Source: an uncultured Clostridia bacterium
Lineage (GTDB): Bacteria > Bacillota > Clostridia > Christensenellales > Aristaeellaceae
Direction of reading: 5' to 3'
DNA length: 41,208 bases
Assembly: GCA_946626395.1 (NCBI GenBank)
Contig: CAMOUF010000159.1
Span: 1-41,208 of the forward strand
The notes below the pieces were generated by a model that ran no database searches, had not been told where the DNA came from, and worked only from the letters and a program-made list of their open reading frames with translations. The translations under genes were made by a program, and so were the position numbers. Positions 23,809 to 32,011 of this stretch are shown here, in pieces (within the stretch, counting starts at the first letter, position 1; every line of letters starts with the position of its first letter).

Positions 23809-24749
23809 CTGACCGCGCCCGTTTGATTTGCCTGCTTGTGTGCTGCGCCCTGCTGCTGTGCGGCTGCATGACCTCGCCGCCGGATTCCCTCAAGCGCTCC
23901 GGCACGGAGGGCCAGCGCCTGATCAGCGCCAGCACTGAGGGCCTTGCGCCCGATCAAAAATCCGTGACCCTGTATTTCCGCTACGGCAGCACCGGCTTTC
24001 TGGCCCCGGAAGCCCGGCTGGTGACGGTCCAGCGCAATGAAAGCCTGGAAAAGGCCGTGGTGAAAGCCCTGCTGGGCGGCCCGCTGAACGCGGCCCTGTC
24101 CCCGCTTTTTCCCAGCGGGGTGGAGGCACTGTCCGCCGTCAATCAGGACGGCACCCTGTTTTTGACCTTGAATGAAGCGCTGCTGGGCCGCTATCCCGAC
24201 GAGCCCGGCGACGTCTCCGTAGGTGCCTGGAAAACCGAAGGGCCCCTGCGCCGCCAGCTGTGCCTGGATTCCCTGGCCGCCACCCTCACCGAGGCGGGCC
24301 TTTGCGACCGGGTGCAGGTGCTGGTGGAACGCAGCCAGGCGTCCATGCGGCTGACGGCGGGCTTTTTGAACCGCTCCGCCGATGCGGCGCTGCTGCCGAT
24401 GCTGACCCGGAATGAAGATACGCTGCTCACCCCCCACAACACCGCCCAGCGCATCCTGCAAAGCTGGCGGGAGCAGGACTGGAACACCCTATCCGCTTAC
24501 ACCGCCAATGCTTCCGGCGAGCAAAGCGCCCTGGACGCGTTTGCGGCGGCGGAAAAGCTGGTGGACTATACCCTGTCCTGCGGCAGCGTGAGCTTTGATG
24601 GGCAGACCGCCCTGGTGACAGCCGATTTGACCTTGCAGGGCCAGGGGCAGGACACCGCCGTGCCCGGCTATCCCCTGCGCCTCATCCGGGAGGACGGCAT
24701 TTGGAAAATGGACTACGAAACGCTGCTGGATATGATGGGCAAGAAATAA
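23805..24749 (+). CDS. GerMN-domain lipoprotein (first of two)
   Basis: A 314-residue lipoprotein. Signal peptide LLVCCALLLCGC carries a lipobox at its end. Residues about 45-190 form a GerMN domain: KSVTLYFRY, TVQRNESLEKAVVKALLGGP, VEALSAVNQDGTLFLTLNEA, and the closing LDSLAATLTEAGLCDRVQVL. GerM of Bacillus, which has two such domains, is needed for cortex formation and germination. The C-terminal about 95 residues (RILQSWREQDWNTLSAYT, LRLIREDGIWKMDYETLLD) are an NTF2-like unit. The ATG overlaps the previous stop (ATGA). Element B3 follows 5 bases after the stop. Confidence 0.9.
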   Translation: MTDRARLICLLVCCALLLCGCMTSPPDSLKRSGTEGQRLISASTEGLAPDQKSVTLYFRYGSTGFLAPEARLVTVQRNESLEKAVVKALLGGPLNAALSPLFPSGVEALSAVNQDGTLFLTLNEALLGRYPDEPGDVSVGAWKTEGPLRRQLCLDSLAATLTEAGLCDRVQVLVERSQASMRLTAGFLNRSADAALLPMLTRNEDTLLTPHNTAQRILQSWREQDWNTLSAYTANASGEQSALDAFAAAEKLVDYTLSCGSVSFDGQTALVTADLTLQGQGQDTAVPGYPLRLIREDGIWKMDYETLLDMMGKK

Positions 24750-24752
24750 ATG

Positions 24753-24905
24753 AGATTGCAGAGTACAGAGTGCAGAGAGTATAGCCTGACATAAGCAACG
24801 AATCCAGACTTGGAACGACTAAAAATATCTGCACGCTGAACGCTCGTCTTCCTATTGCCTAATGCCTGTTGCCTATTGCCTTTCGCCGAATACTATTAAG
24901 CCTTC
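24753..24905. repeat. family B heptad element, copy B3
   Basis: TTGCAGAGTACAGAGTGCAG leads into a core containing ACATAAGCAACGAATCCAGA and ATATCT. TGCACGCTGAACGCTCG and CCTATTGCCTAATGCC, TATTGCCTTTCGCC form the right arm. The left outer arm is missing. The right end (GAATACTATTAAGCCTTC) resembles the left end of B1 when reversed. Confidence 0.8.
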
Positions 24906-24962
24906 TTCAACAGATCATAACGAAATCATTTATCTTCCTGACCGAAAGCTGGTGGAACATTG

Positions 24963-26468
24963 ATGAAGCGCCCCATTTTGCGCGTTCTGGGCCTTTTGCT
25001 GGTATGCGCGCTGCTGACGGGCTGTCAAAGCGCGGAAACCCCTGGCGCTGTCCAGGTGACACTGCCTCCCGCCGCCGTGAAGCACACCGCCCCCACAGGG
25101 GACGCGGCCCAGGCCTACGAGCAAACGGTGATGCTGTATCTGCCTTCCCTGGACGGCACCCGGCTCATTGCGGTGCCCAAGCGGATGAGCCTGCCCGCCG
25201 GAGCGCCCATGACGGAAACCATGGCCCGGGCGCTGCTGACAGAGCCCGCCGGGTCAAACACCGCCGTGCTGGGCAGCGGGGTGGAGCTGAGCCTGGCGGC
25301 GGGGGAAGCGGTAGAGGTCTCCGGGCAGGTGGCCACGGTGAGCCTGGCCCCCTCCGCCCTGGCGCTGACCTATGAGCAATTGTTTACCGTGGGCCAGGCT
25401 TTGGCCAATACCCTGTGCCAGTTTGGCGACGTGCAGTATGTGAACCTGCTGATCCAGGGCGTTCAGCCCGGCATGGGCCCCGGCGTTCAGCCCGCCGGCT
25501 GCTATCAGGCCAACACCCGGGAGGAGCTTTCCGCCCTGTGGGCCCGGGCCGCAGCCTCCCAGAGCCGCCGGACCTACACCGCCGCCCTGTATTTTCCCGC
25601 CCCTTCGGGCAAGGGCATCCTGTGCGAGCCCCGCACCCTGGCCTTCAGCGGGGCTGATCTGCCTTCCATGGCGCTGATGCTGCTGGACGCGCTGTCCACG
25701 GAAGCGGCGCTTTTGCCCCGGGCGCCCCGGTGCCCGGATTTTCGGCCTCTGCTGGCGGAAGCGCCCAGCGTGGATGAAAGCAGCGGGCAAAGGCGGCTGG
25801 TGCTGAAATTTCAGGAGGGCCTGAACCGGACGCTCATTGACGCGGGCATTACCCGCTCGGTAATGATGGCTTCCCTGACCTATACCATGACCACCTTCCT
25901 GCCCCATCTGGACGCCCTGGAGGTGAGCATCGGCAGCGAGCGCATTTCCTCCCTTTCCCCTTCTGGCGTATACGGACGCTCCGGAGACATCATCTCTTTT
26001 GAAGAAGGCGCTCTCAAGCGCTCGGATTTTTCCGGGTTCCTGCTGGCGGAATGCGGGCTGTACCTGGCCGACGGGGAGGGGCAATTGAAGCAGGTTTACC
26101 GGCCCGTGCCCTTCCGGGACGCCTATGACCCCCGAAAGCTGGTGGAGCAACTGCTGCTGGGCCCCCAGCCCTTTGACAGCGTGCCGGGCCTCTCCCCCAC
26201 CCTGCCGGAGGACTTGCGGGACAGCGACCTGCTGGGCGCGGCCTATGACGGCGACGTGCTGGTGCTGAACTTTTCCGGCAGGCTGCCGGAATTGTGCCGG
26301 GATTTAAGCGCCCCGGCAGAGGAAAGGCTGGTTTACAGCCTGGTCAATACCCTGTGCGGGCTGCCGGGCGTAAAGCGGGCCGCCATTTTCGTGGAGGGGA
26401 AACAGCCCGAATCCCTGGGCGGCAGCATCTATCTGCCCGGCGATTTTCTGCCTCTGCCGGAAAAATAA
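24963..26468 (+). CDS. GerMN-domain lipoprotein (second of two)
   Basis: A 501-residue lipoprotein. The signal peptide ends in the lipobox LLTGC. It carries two GerMN domains, one in residues about 50-200 (VMLYLPSLDGTRLIAVPKR, GAPMTETMARALLTEP, VATVSLAPSALALT) and one in the C-terminal half (LYLADGEGQLKQVYRPVPF, KLVEQLLLGPQP, VLVLNFSGRL, RLVYSLVNTLCGLPGVKRAAIFVEG). Bacillus GerM also has a double GerMN layout. The middle segment (residues 200-340) is less clear. The ATG at 24963 has GGTGG 7 bases upstream; a TTG directly before it is also possible. It is separated from the first GerMN gene by element B3. Confidence 0.88.
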   Translation: MKRPILRVLGLLLVCALLTGCQSAETPGAVQVTLPPAAVKHTAPTGDAAQAYEQTVMLYLPSLDGTRLIAVPKRMSLPAGAPMTETMARALLTEPAGSNTAVLGSGVELSLAAGEAVEVSGQVATVSLAPSALALTYEQLFTVGQALANTLCQFGDVQYVNLLIQGVQPGMGPGVQPAGCYQANTREELSALWARAAASQSRRTYTAALYFPAPSGKGILCEPRTLAFSGADLPSMALMLLDALSTEAALLPRAPRCPDFRPLLAEAPSVDESSGQRRLVLKFQEGLNRTLIDAGITRSVMMASLTYTMTTFLPHLDALEVSIGSERISSLSPSGVYGRSGDIISFEEGALKRSDFSGFLLAECGLYLADGEGQLKQVYRPVPFRDAYDPRKLVEQLLLGPQPFDSVPGLSPTLPEDLRDSDLLGAAYDGDVLVLNFSGRLPELCRDLSAPAEERLVYSLVNTLCGLPGVKRAAIFVEGKQPESLGGSIYLPGDFLPLPEK

Positions 26469-26498
26469 TCGGTTTGTCGTTGTTCAGGCGCAAAAAAA

Positions 26499-26720
26499 GC
26501 ACTTTAAGCGAAAAGGCAATAGCATTAGGCAATAGGCATTAGGCAATAGACGAGAGAGCGCAGTAGACTGAGTTTAAAGCGCAGAGAATAGACGGACACA
26601 AGGAACGATTGCAGACTTGGAATCACTATAATATCTATCCTCTGAACTCTTCAAGCTGAACTCTAATTCTTCTATTACCTATTGCCTTTTGCCTTTTGCC
26701 TAATCATTTAAAGCGTTCTT
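26499..26720. repeat. family B heptad inverted-repeat element, copy B4 (most complete)
   Basis: GCACTTTAAGCG then AAAAGGCAATAGCATTAGGC and further GGCATTA heptads form the left arm. The core has GCAGAGAATAGACGGACAC and CAGACTTGGAATCAC. The right arm ends TTACCTATTGCCTTTTGCC, TAATCATTTAAAGCG. It starts about 30 bases after the stop of the GerMN gene. The gap 26469-26754 has no gene. Confidence 0.88.
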
Positions 26721-26754
26721 CCATTTACCACAGAACATCTTCGCTGCTTTATGG

Positions 26755-27555
26755 TCAGCTTCCCGTGGACCGGTAAAAGCGCATGGCCCGCTGGAACACG
26801 GCGTACATGACAGCAAACAGCGCGGCCCCGGCCAGAGGCGTCACGAAGGCCGTCCAGTCTGGCCAGCCGTACAGGGGCTTACCCAGGATATAGGCGGCGG
26901 GCACATGCAGCGTCAGGGCGAAGGGCGCCACCACGGTAAAGATCAATCGCAGGGGCCGGGGAAAAATATCGATGGGATACTGGCAGGCGCTGCGGCCGCC
27001 ATAGGTCAGGGCGTTCACCAGCTCCACGGATTTCACCGAATGGATGGAAAACACCGCCTCGATCAAAAACAGTCCCAGCACCAGCAGCACTCCCAGCAGA
27101 ATGGATTCCGCCATGGCCAGCCCTTTGAGGACTGTCCATTGTACCTTGGACATGCCGCTGCCGATCACCAGCGCCGCCACCCCCACCGCGATGCAGGAAA
27201 CCCGCCGGGGATCAATGGCGGAGCACAGCACCTGGGTCAGCACGCCCCGGGGCCGCAAAAGCAGCGTATCCAATTGCCCGGAGCGCACCAGGGAGGAAAA
27301 ATTGCCCGTCACGCCGCGCCCGAAAAACTCCGTCAGGTAAAAGGTGACGGACATCATGCCGAAAAAGAAGAATAAATCCCCGGGCATCCATTGGCCCAGG
27401 CGCCCAAACCGATCCACGATCAGGATCACCGCCAGCATCTCCCCGCCCTCCATCACAAGCTGGGCCAGGGTCTGCATGAAGAAGGAGGCGGGATACTGCA
27501 ATTGGCTTTTCAGCAGCATGGCCATGGAGCGGAAATACAGCTTGATGGTGTTCAT
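26755..27555 (-). CDS. ABC-2 type exporter permease (second subunit)
   Basis: A 266-residue membrane protein with six predicted helices, of the ABC-2 permease group that pairs with COG4586-type ATPases. Visible features are FFFFGMMSVTFYLTEFFGRG, GNFSSLVRSGQLDTLLLRPR (a family hallmark before helix 3), ALVIGSG, LLGVLLVLGLFLIEAVFSI and FTVVAPFALTLHVPAAYILG. It probably forms a heterodimer with the permease encoded just upstream, whose gene ends 3 bases before this start. The substrate is unknown; related systems export peptides, drugs or glycan precursors. The start codon is ATG at 27555 with a GAGGG-like site. Confidence 0.9.
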   Translation of the reverse strand: MNTIKLYFRSMAMLLKSQLQYPASFFMQTLAQLVMEGGEMLAVILIVDRFGRLGQWMPGDLFFFFGMMSVTFYLTEFFGRGVTGNFSSLVRSGQLDTLLLRPRGVLTQVLCSAIDPRRVSCIAVGVAALVIGSGMSKVQWTVLKGLAMAESILLGVLLVLGLFLIEAVFSIHSVKSVELVNALTYGGRSACQYPIDIFPRPLRLIFTVVAPFALTLHVPAAYILGKPLYGWPDWTAFVTPLAGAALFAVMYAVFQRAMRFYRSTGS

Positions 27556-27558
27556 TTT

Positions 27559-28350
27559 TTACCCTCCCTGAATGACCAGCCGCTGCTGGTTCCGCTTCCA
27601 CAGCATGAGGCCCAGGAACACCAGGGCCGCCGTCCAGAGAAGCTGTGTCATCAATATCCGCGGGGCGTCCGCCGGGAGCCATTGGCCGGTATACAGGCGG
27701 ATGGGCGCGTCCAGCAATTGGGCGTAGGGCAGCAGAGTAATCACCCTTTGCCAGGAATCCGGAAACAGGGTCAGGGGGAGAATGTTGCCGGACAGGGTCA
27801 TCATCATGAGGTTCAGCATGGCCTGCACCCCCCGGGAATCCAGGGTGCGCATGGTAAAGCCCATGGTGATGTTTTCCAGGGCGCACACGCAGAGCAGGCC
27901 CAGGGCCAAGCCAACCAAGGCCAGGGCAAGCCCCGCCGGGGAGGCAGGCAAATGAAGGCCCCAGCCCGCCGGAAGCAGGGAAGCAAACGCCAGCATGGGC
28001 GCGGCCCGAAGCAAACTGCCCAGCAGCTTCTGCGCCAGGATGCGGGCGTAATAATACCCGTATAACTGCAAGGGGCGGCACAGGTCATAGGCGATGGCCC
28101 CGGTGCGGATTTTGTCCAAGAGGTCTGCGTCGGAGGCCAGCAGCATCCGGAAAAACGCCTGCTGGAGCCACACATAGGTGGCCACGGATTCCATGGGCAT
28201 GGTCTGGGGCTTGCTTTGGTACAGCGCCCGGTACAGCGCCACTAAAATCAGCCCGAAAAACACCTGGCAGATAATGCCGCCCACCACCGCGCCGCGGTAT
28301 TGCAGCTCCATCCGCCAGCGCATCCGGAACACGGAAAGATATGCTTTCAT
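27559..28350 (-). CDS. ABC-2 type exporter permease (first subunit)
   Basis: A 263-residue membrane protein with about six helices. It starts MKAYLSVFRMRWRMELQYRG and has VVGGIICQVFFGLILVALYR, ATYVWLQQAF and LLDKIRTGAIAYDLCRPLQL, the permease counterpart of the segment contacting the ATPase. Then come LGLLCVCALENITMGFTMRT and LSGNILPLTLFPDSWQRVI, typical of ABC-2 permeases. It is encoded between the ATPase gene and the second permease. The gap to the ATPase gene (348 bases) holds two repeat elements, so the complex is probably encoded by one interrupted operon or two transcripts. Confidence 0.9.
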   Translation of the reverse strand: MKAYLSVFRMRWRMELQYRGAVVGGIICQVFFGLILVALYRALYQSKPQTMPMESVATYVWLQQAFFRMLLASDADLLDKIRTGAIAYDLCRPLQLYGYYYARILAQKLLGSLLRAAPMLAFASLLPAGWGLHLPASPAGLALALVGLALGLLCVCALENITMGFTMRTLDSRGVQAMLNLMMMTLSGNILPLTLFPDSWQRVITLLPYAQLLDAPIRLYTGQWLPADAPRILMTQLLWTAALVFLGLMLWKRNQQRLVIQGG

Positions 28351-28449
28351 ACGTCACCACATCTGTTTGTTGCGTTTAAAAAGTATCCAAGTAAAAACTG
28401 ATCAATTCAAAATAGCTTATAAAGATACAATGTAAGGAACGGTCAAAGG

Positions 28450-28551
28450 GTAGGGGCGTTTATCTCCGCCCGTAAAGCAGGCATTACAAATGTTGGGAGA
28501 ACAAGTACATGAAATAATTCTCTTGGGCGGGCGGATATTATCCGCCCCTAC
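28450..28551. repeat. GGGCGGATA palindromic intergenic repeat (family F)
   Basis: Left arm GTAGGGGCG...TCTCCGCCCG (28450-28472). The right arm GGGCGGATA-T-TATCCGCCC followed by CTAC is itself a perfect palindrome and the inverse of the left. The sequence type is familiar from gut Clostridia genomes (from memory). It lies between the ABC ATPase and permease genes. Confidence 0.8.
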
Positions 28552-28605
28552 AAGTCGCCCAGCCAGCAATCGTATAAAAATAAATTGATTTGAATTGATC
28601 ATTCT

Positions 28606-28690
28606 TTACACAAGTGAATCATGCAATAGACGATAGAGTGCGAAGCGCAAACTATGAACTCCTCACTCCTAACTCCTCACTCCTCACTGA
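28606..28690. repeat. hybrid heptad element A4 (family A arm, family B arm)
   Basis: One side is family B-like (AAGTGAATCATGCAATAGACG). The other side is a family A arm (GAACTCCTCACTCCTAACTC). The loop GCGAAGCGCAAACTAT is the reverse complement of the family A core. It ends 9 bases from the ABC ATPase stop codon. Nothing else is seen in 28351-28698 beyond this and family F. Confidence 0.7.
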
Positions 28691-28698
28691 TTGCAATA

Positions 28699-29661
28699 TT
28701 ACAAGTCCATCTCCCGATACATGGCGGCGATCAAATGATCAATGTTCTGGGGCTGGGCGGTGAGCTCCCGAATGGGCCCGGCGCTTTGCAGCAAAGACAG
28801 CAGCTGGGAGGTGGGCAGCGCAGCGGGGGCATAGGTGATTTTCCAGTCCGCCCCCTCCCGGCTGACGGCGCAGCTTTCCGGCAGGGGCGGCAAAGAGGTT
28901 TCGGCTTCATAGCGCACGGTCAACTGGCGCAGGGTATCATACCGGGAAAGCAGCTGAGGCAGCGCCCCGTCATAGAGCTTTTTCCCATGGCCCAGCACCA
29001 TCACCCGTGGGCACAGGGCGGCGATGTCCTCCATGTCGTGGGTAGTAAGCAGGATAGTGGTGCCGTTGCGTTCGTTTTCCTCTTTCAGAAAATCCCGCAG
29101 CGCCAGCTTGCTCACCGCGTCCAGGCCGATGGTGGGCTCGTCCAGAAACAAAAGCTCCGGCCCGTGGAGCAGCGAGCCGCACAGCTCCGCCCGCATCCGC
29201 TGGCCCAGGCTCAGCAGCCGCAGGGGCGTGCGGAGGAAATCCTCCAATTGCAGGGCGTCGGTGAGCCGGGCCAGCCGGGCGCGGTATTCCCCTTCCGGCA
29301 CCCGGTAAATATCCCTGAGCAAAGAAAAGCTGTCCAGGATGGGCACGTCCCACCACAGTTGGCTCCGCTGGCCGAACACCACGCCGATACGGCGCACGTG
29401 ATCCTTTCTCTCCTTCCAGGGAACCCGTCCGCCCACGTTTACCTGGCCCCCGTCCGGGGTCAGGATGCCGCTCAAAATTTTCACGGTGGTGGATTTGCCC
29501 GCGCCGTTGGGGCCGATGTAGCCCACCAGCTCCCCCCGCTCAATGGAAAAGGATACGTCCTGCAGGGCGCGCACCAGCGTTTTTTCCCGCAGCAAACGCC
29601 CCTGCCGTTTCTTGCGCACGGCAAAGGTTTTATTCAGCCCTTCCACGGCAATGTAGCTCAT
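28699..29661 (-). CDS. ABC exporter ATPase (COG4586 type)
   Basis: A 320-residue ATPase driving the ABC-2 permeases encoded downstream. Walker A is GPNGAGKST (50-58). The Q-loop region reads RIGVVFGQRSQLWWDVPI, characteristic of this subgroup. The signature LSLGQRMRAEL replaces LSGGQ. Walker B is LLFLDEPTIGLD with the H-loop in LLTTHDMED. A C-terminal domain of about 90 residues follows, as in other exporters of this type. The ATG at 29661 follows a GGGAGGA-like site. Its stop is bordered by hybrid element A4. The substrate cannot be told. Confidence 0.95.
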   Translation of the reverse strand: MSYIAVEGLNKTFAVRKKRQGRLLREKTLVRALQDVSFSIERGELVGYIGPNGAGKSTTVKILSGILTPDGGQVNVGGRVPWKERKDHVRRIGVVFGQRSQLWWDVPILDSFSLLRDIYRVPEGEYRARLARLTDALQLEDFLRTPLRLLSLGQRMRAELCGSLLHGPELLFLDEPTIGLDAVSKLALRDFLKEENERNGTTILLTTHDMEDIAALCPRVMVLGHGKKLYDGALPQLLSRYDTLRQLTVRYEAETSLPPLPESCAVSREGADWKITYAPAALPTSQLLSLLQSAGPIRELTAQPQNIDHLIAAMYREMDL

Positions 29662-29765
29662 GCGTTCCTCCCAAAGGTCCGTCGATGTAAGAAAACAAAA
29701 GCGTTAAAAGGGCTCCTATCATAGCATGATTCTTTGAATCCTGTCAAGCAATTCCAAATAAAAAG

Positions 29766-29850
29766 GCTCAATGTAAAAGTTTGTGGGGGGAACCTCTCTT
29801 TGGATGCCAAAGAGAGGTTCCCCCCACACCCCCCTCCGAGAAAGCAATCC
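29766..29850 (+). repeat. family D hairpin element, copy D4
   Basis: CTCAATGTAAAAGTTTGTG, then GGGGGGAACCTCTCTTTGG paired with CCAAAGAGAGGTTCCCCCC and the tail CACCCCCCTCCGAGAAAGCA. A 20-bp near-perfect stem without insert. It is the only supported feature of 29662-29944; nothing else is seen there. Confidence 0.85.
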
Positions 29851-29944
29851 AGGAATTGATAATCGCTGTTTTTCCTTTTCTAATGCTTTATGAAGGGAAG
29901 AACAATAGATTGATTGGTATCCCCGCAAGATTTTGTAATGAACC

Positions 29945-29978
29945 AAAAAACGCCTCTCACCGAAGGGAGAGACGGCGC
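29945..29978 (-). terminator. Rho-independent terminator of the YunG/C_GCAxxG gene
   Basis: Minus strand: CGCCGTCTCTCCC, loop TTC, GGTGAGAGGCG, then TTTTTT. The stem has one bulge and one mismatch. It lies 20 bases past the stop codon at 29999. Confidence 0.8.
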
Positions 29979-29998
29979 TTGTTGGCAAGGGTTCATCT

Positions 29999-30775
29999 TC
30001 ATTTCTCATGCAGCACATTTTCCACCAGGCCCACGGCGGCGCGGACGCAGTCGTCGCATTCGCACAGGACGCAGCCGGTGTCCGCGCCCTTGAGCTCTTT
30101 GCAGACGGACGCCCCGCACTGTTCCGTGAAGGCCTGATACAGGGCCTTGGCCGGGCGGAACATGGGCGCGCCCTGATACCGGAAGATGCCCAGCAGCATT
30201 TCCGCAGCGATCAGCGCCCCGCAGGTGGATTCCATGCAGCCCATGCCCACGGCGAAGGCGGCGGTCATTTTCTTCATCGTTTCCACCGGAATGCCCGTCT
30301 GCCGGGCATAGGCGCACAGCACCGCCTGGCAGCAGTTGCAGCCGGAATGCTTGAGCAGCACGGCGTATTCCTGGAAAAACCCCTTGCGAAGGGCCAGATA
30401 CCGCTGGTATTTTTCTTCCTTTTCAAAGTGGGCTTCCCGGGTTTGCAGGGGATTGCCTTCGTATCGCAGGGCCGTATCCCCGAACTGCTCGCTGGTCAGG
30501 TCGAACACCTGGCCGTCCACGGCGTTATAGCAATGAAAGTTTCCGTCCCCCAGGGGCACGCCATACACCTGGCCCCCGAAAAGATCCTGGGCCAGAAAGG
30601 CGGTGACGGAGCATTGGCCCAGAGTGGGATTCTGCCGGGTCCATTCCTTGCGCATCCGGGGCGCGCAGGTATCGGCGCTCCACAGATTTTTCAGCAGGTC
30701 GTACATAGCCTGAACCGTCAGGCCGTTTTCATCCCGCAGGGTCACGGCGTTTCCGCCGAAAAAAGAATAAGACAT
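29999..30775 (-). CDS. YunG-like / C_GCAxxG_C_C fusion protein
   Basis: A 258-residue protein with two parts. Residues about 15-95 resemble the YunG family: NPTLGQCSVTAFLAQDLFGG, then NFHCYNAVDGQVFDLTSEQFG. From about residue 130 it is a C_GCAxxG_C_C family protein: HSGCNCCQAVLCAYARQTG, FAVGMGCMESTCGALIAAEM, and the C-terminal CELKG-like tail with cysteines in CVLCECDDCVRAA. Proteins of the latter family are thought to bind metal or a redox cofactor through conserved cysteines; the function is not proven. The ATG at 30775 has GGGAGGA 7 bases upstream; the longer frame to 30841 does not. It is transcribed alone, with a terminator at 29945-29978. Confidence 0.83.
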   Translation of the reverse strand: MSYSFFGGNAVTLRDENGLTVQAMYDLLKNLWSADTCAPRMRKEWTRQNPTLGQCSVTAFLAQDLFGGQVYGVPLGDGNFHCYNAVDGQVFDLTSEQFGDTALRYEGNPLQTREAHFEKEEKYQRYLALRKGFFQEYAVLLKHSGCNCCQAVLCAYARQTGIPVETMKKMTAAFAVGMGCMESTCGALIAAEMLLGIFRYQGAPMFRPAKALYQAFTEQCGASVCKELKGADTGCVLCECDDCVRAAVGLVENVLHEK

Positions 30776-30886
30776 GCTCTGTCCTCCCGCTGATTCGCTG
30801 TGTTCGCATCCCCGCGCGGACGGCCTCAATTTCCCCCGCAAAAAAGTTTATTCCTCGTAACTGTTCCGTGGTATCAAGATCGCGTT

Positions 30887-30985
30887 CAATCAATAAGGAA
30901 TTAGGAATAAGGAGGCTGGAGTGAATCGCCTGCGCTTCGCGCATTGAACAATTTTCAACTCCTCACTCCTAACTCCTCACTGATC
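30887..30985. repeat. family A element, copy A3 (left arm degraded)
   Basis: Left arm GGAATTAGGAATAAGGAGG is diverged. The core is CCTGCGCTTCGCGCATTGAA with CAATTTTC. The right arm AACTCCTCACTCCTAACTCC is intact. It ends within 10 bases of the parB stop codon. Confidence 0.75.
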
Positions 30986-30986
30986 A

Positions 30987-31829
30987 TTACTCCAATCTTT
31001 CCAGACACTGGTACAGCCGATCCAATTCGTCCTCGCTGTAATACTGGAGGATGATTTTGCCGCGCTTGCGGCTGCCCTTGAGTTGGGTGCGCAGGCCGAA
31101 GGTTTCCCGCAACCGGTTTTCCATGTCCTGCAATTCCAGAGGCAGGGGCCGGGGCTCGGGCTTTTTCCGGGGCAGGACTGTGGGCTCGGCGGCCATCTTT
31201 TCCAACTGCCGCACGCTCAGGCCCTCCAGGATCACCGCCTGGGCCAGAGCGATCTGCCGCCGCTCCTCCTCGATGCCGGCCAGCACCCGGGCATGGCCCG
31301 CGGACAGGCGGCCCGCGATCACATCGTCCTGCACCGTCTTGGGCAGGTTCAGCAGCCGCAGCAGGTTCGCCACCGCGGGGCGGGATTTGCCCAGCCGTTT
31401 GGCGGCCTGCTCCTGGGTGTAATGGCATTCTTCCATGAACTGCTTCACTGCCGCCGCCTCTTCAATGGGGTTTAAATCCTCCCGCTGCAGGTTTTCGATG
31501 AGGGCGGCTTCCATTTGCTCCTGGGGCGAAAAATCCCGCACGATGCAGGGCACGGATTCCAGCCCCGCGATCCGCGCGGCCCGGAACCGGCGCTCCCCCG
31601 CCACGATGCGGTAGCGCCCGTTTTCCTCCACCACCAGCAGCGGCTGCAGCACCCCCGCCGTGCGGATGGAGTCTGCCAGCGTTTGCAGGGCCGCTTCGTC
31701 AAAATCCCGCCGCGGCTGCTCCGGATTCCGGTCGATCTCCGTCACCGCGATCATGCTGACCATGTTGTCCAGATCGTTGCTCTCAGGCAGCAGGGCGTCC
31801 AGCCCCCGGCCCAGCCCCATTTTTTTCAT
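30987..31829 (-). CDS. parB: chromosome-partitioning protein ParB (Spo0J family)
   Basis: A 280-residue ParB. It begins MKKMGLGRGLDALL, followed by the CTP-binding ParB/Srx domain with NPEQPRRDFDE and the GERRFRAA phosphate motif, then ENLQREDLNPIEEA. The helix-turn-helix that reads parS is QEQAAKRLGKSRPAVANLLRLLNLP, and a C-terminal dimerisation domain ends KGSRKRGKIILQYYSEDELD. It loads on parS and works with ParA in origin segregation. In sporulating bacteria it also counters Soj in sporulation control. The ATG at 31829 gives the canonical N-terminus; a GTG at 31841 is possible. It is 182 bases downstream of parA. Confidence 0.95.
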   Translation of the reverse strand: MKKMGLGRGLDALLPESNDLDNMVSMIAVTEIDRNPEQPRRDFDEAALQTLADSIRTAGVLQPLLVVEENGRYRIVAGERRFRAARIAGLESVPCIVRDFSPQEQMEAALIENLQREDLNPIEEAAAVKQFMEECHYTQEQAAKRLGKSRPAVANLLRLLNLPKTVQDDVIAGRLSAGHARVLAGIEEERRQIALAQAVILEGLSVRQLEKMAAEPTVLPRKKPEPRPLPLELQDMENRLRETFGLRTQLKGSRKRGKIILQYYSEDELDRLYQCLERLE

Positions 31830-31906
31830 AGCGCGTTTCACCCCATCAGCATCTCATTCCAACATAAAAGAAGCTATGTTGAAAACCCGGCTTTTTCGCT
31901 TTTCAT

Positions 31907-31954
31907 TTCTGATTCGACAGGCGAATTCCTCTTATCTATATAGACGAATCAGAA
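31907..31954. promoter_or_regulatory. inverted repeat in the parA-parB spacer
   Basis: TTCTGATTCG (31907-31916) and CGAATCAGAA (31945-31954) form a perfect 10-bp inverted repeat with a 28-base loop. The spacer 31830-32011 is AT-rich and contains a second short dyad, AACATA/TATGTT (31861-31880). It is not a parS sequence. It may mark a separate parB promoter or a transcript-processing site. Confidence 0.4.
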
Positions 31955-32011
31955 TACGAAAATGTTCCGTTGATTTTGAAAAAAATGAATCTTTGGAAGT
32001 TTTGCACAAAT

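Noticed and set aside
28450..28551. Insertion sequence remnant
   Set aside because: Inverted arms but no transposase fragment; better treated as a short palindromic repeat.
31829..31850. Possible parS at the start of parB
   Set aside because: Only the left half (GTTTCAC) of TGTTTCACGTGAAACA is present; the right half does not match.
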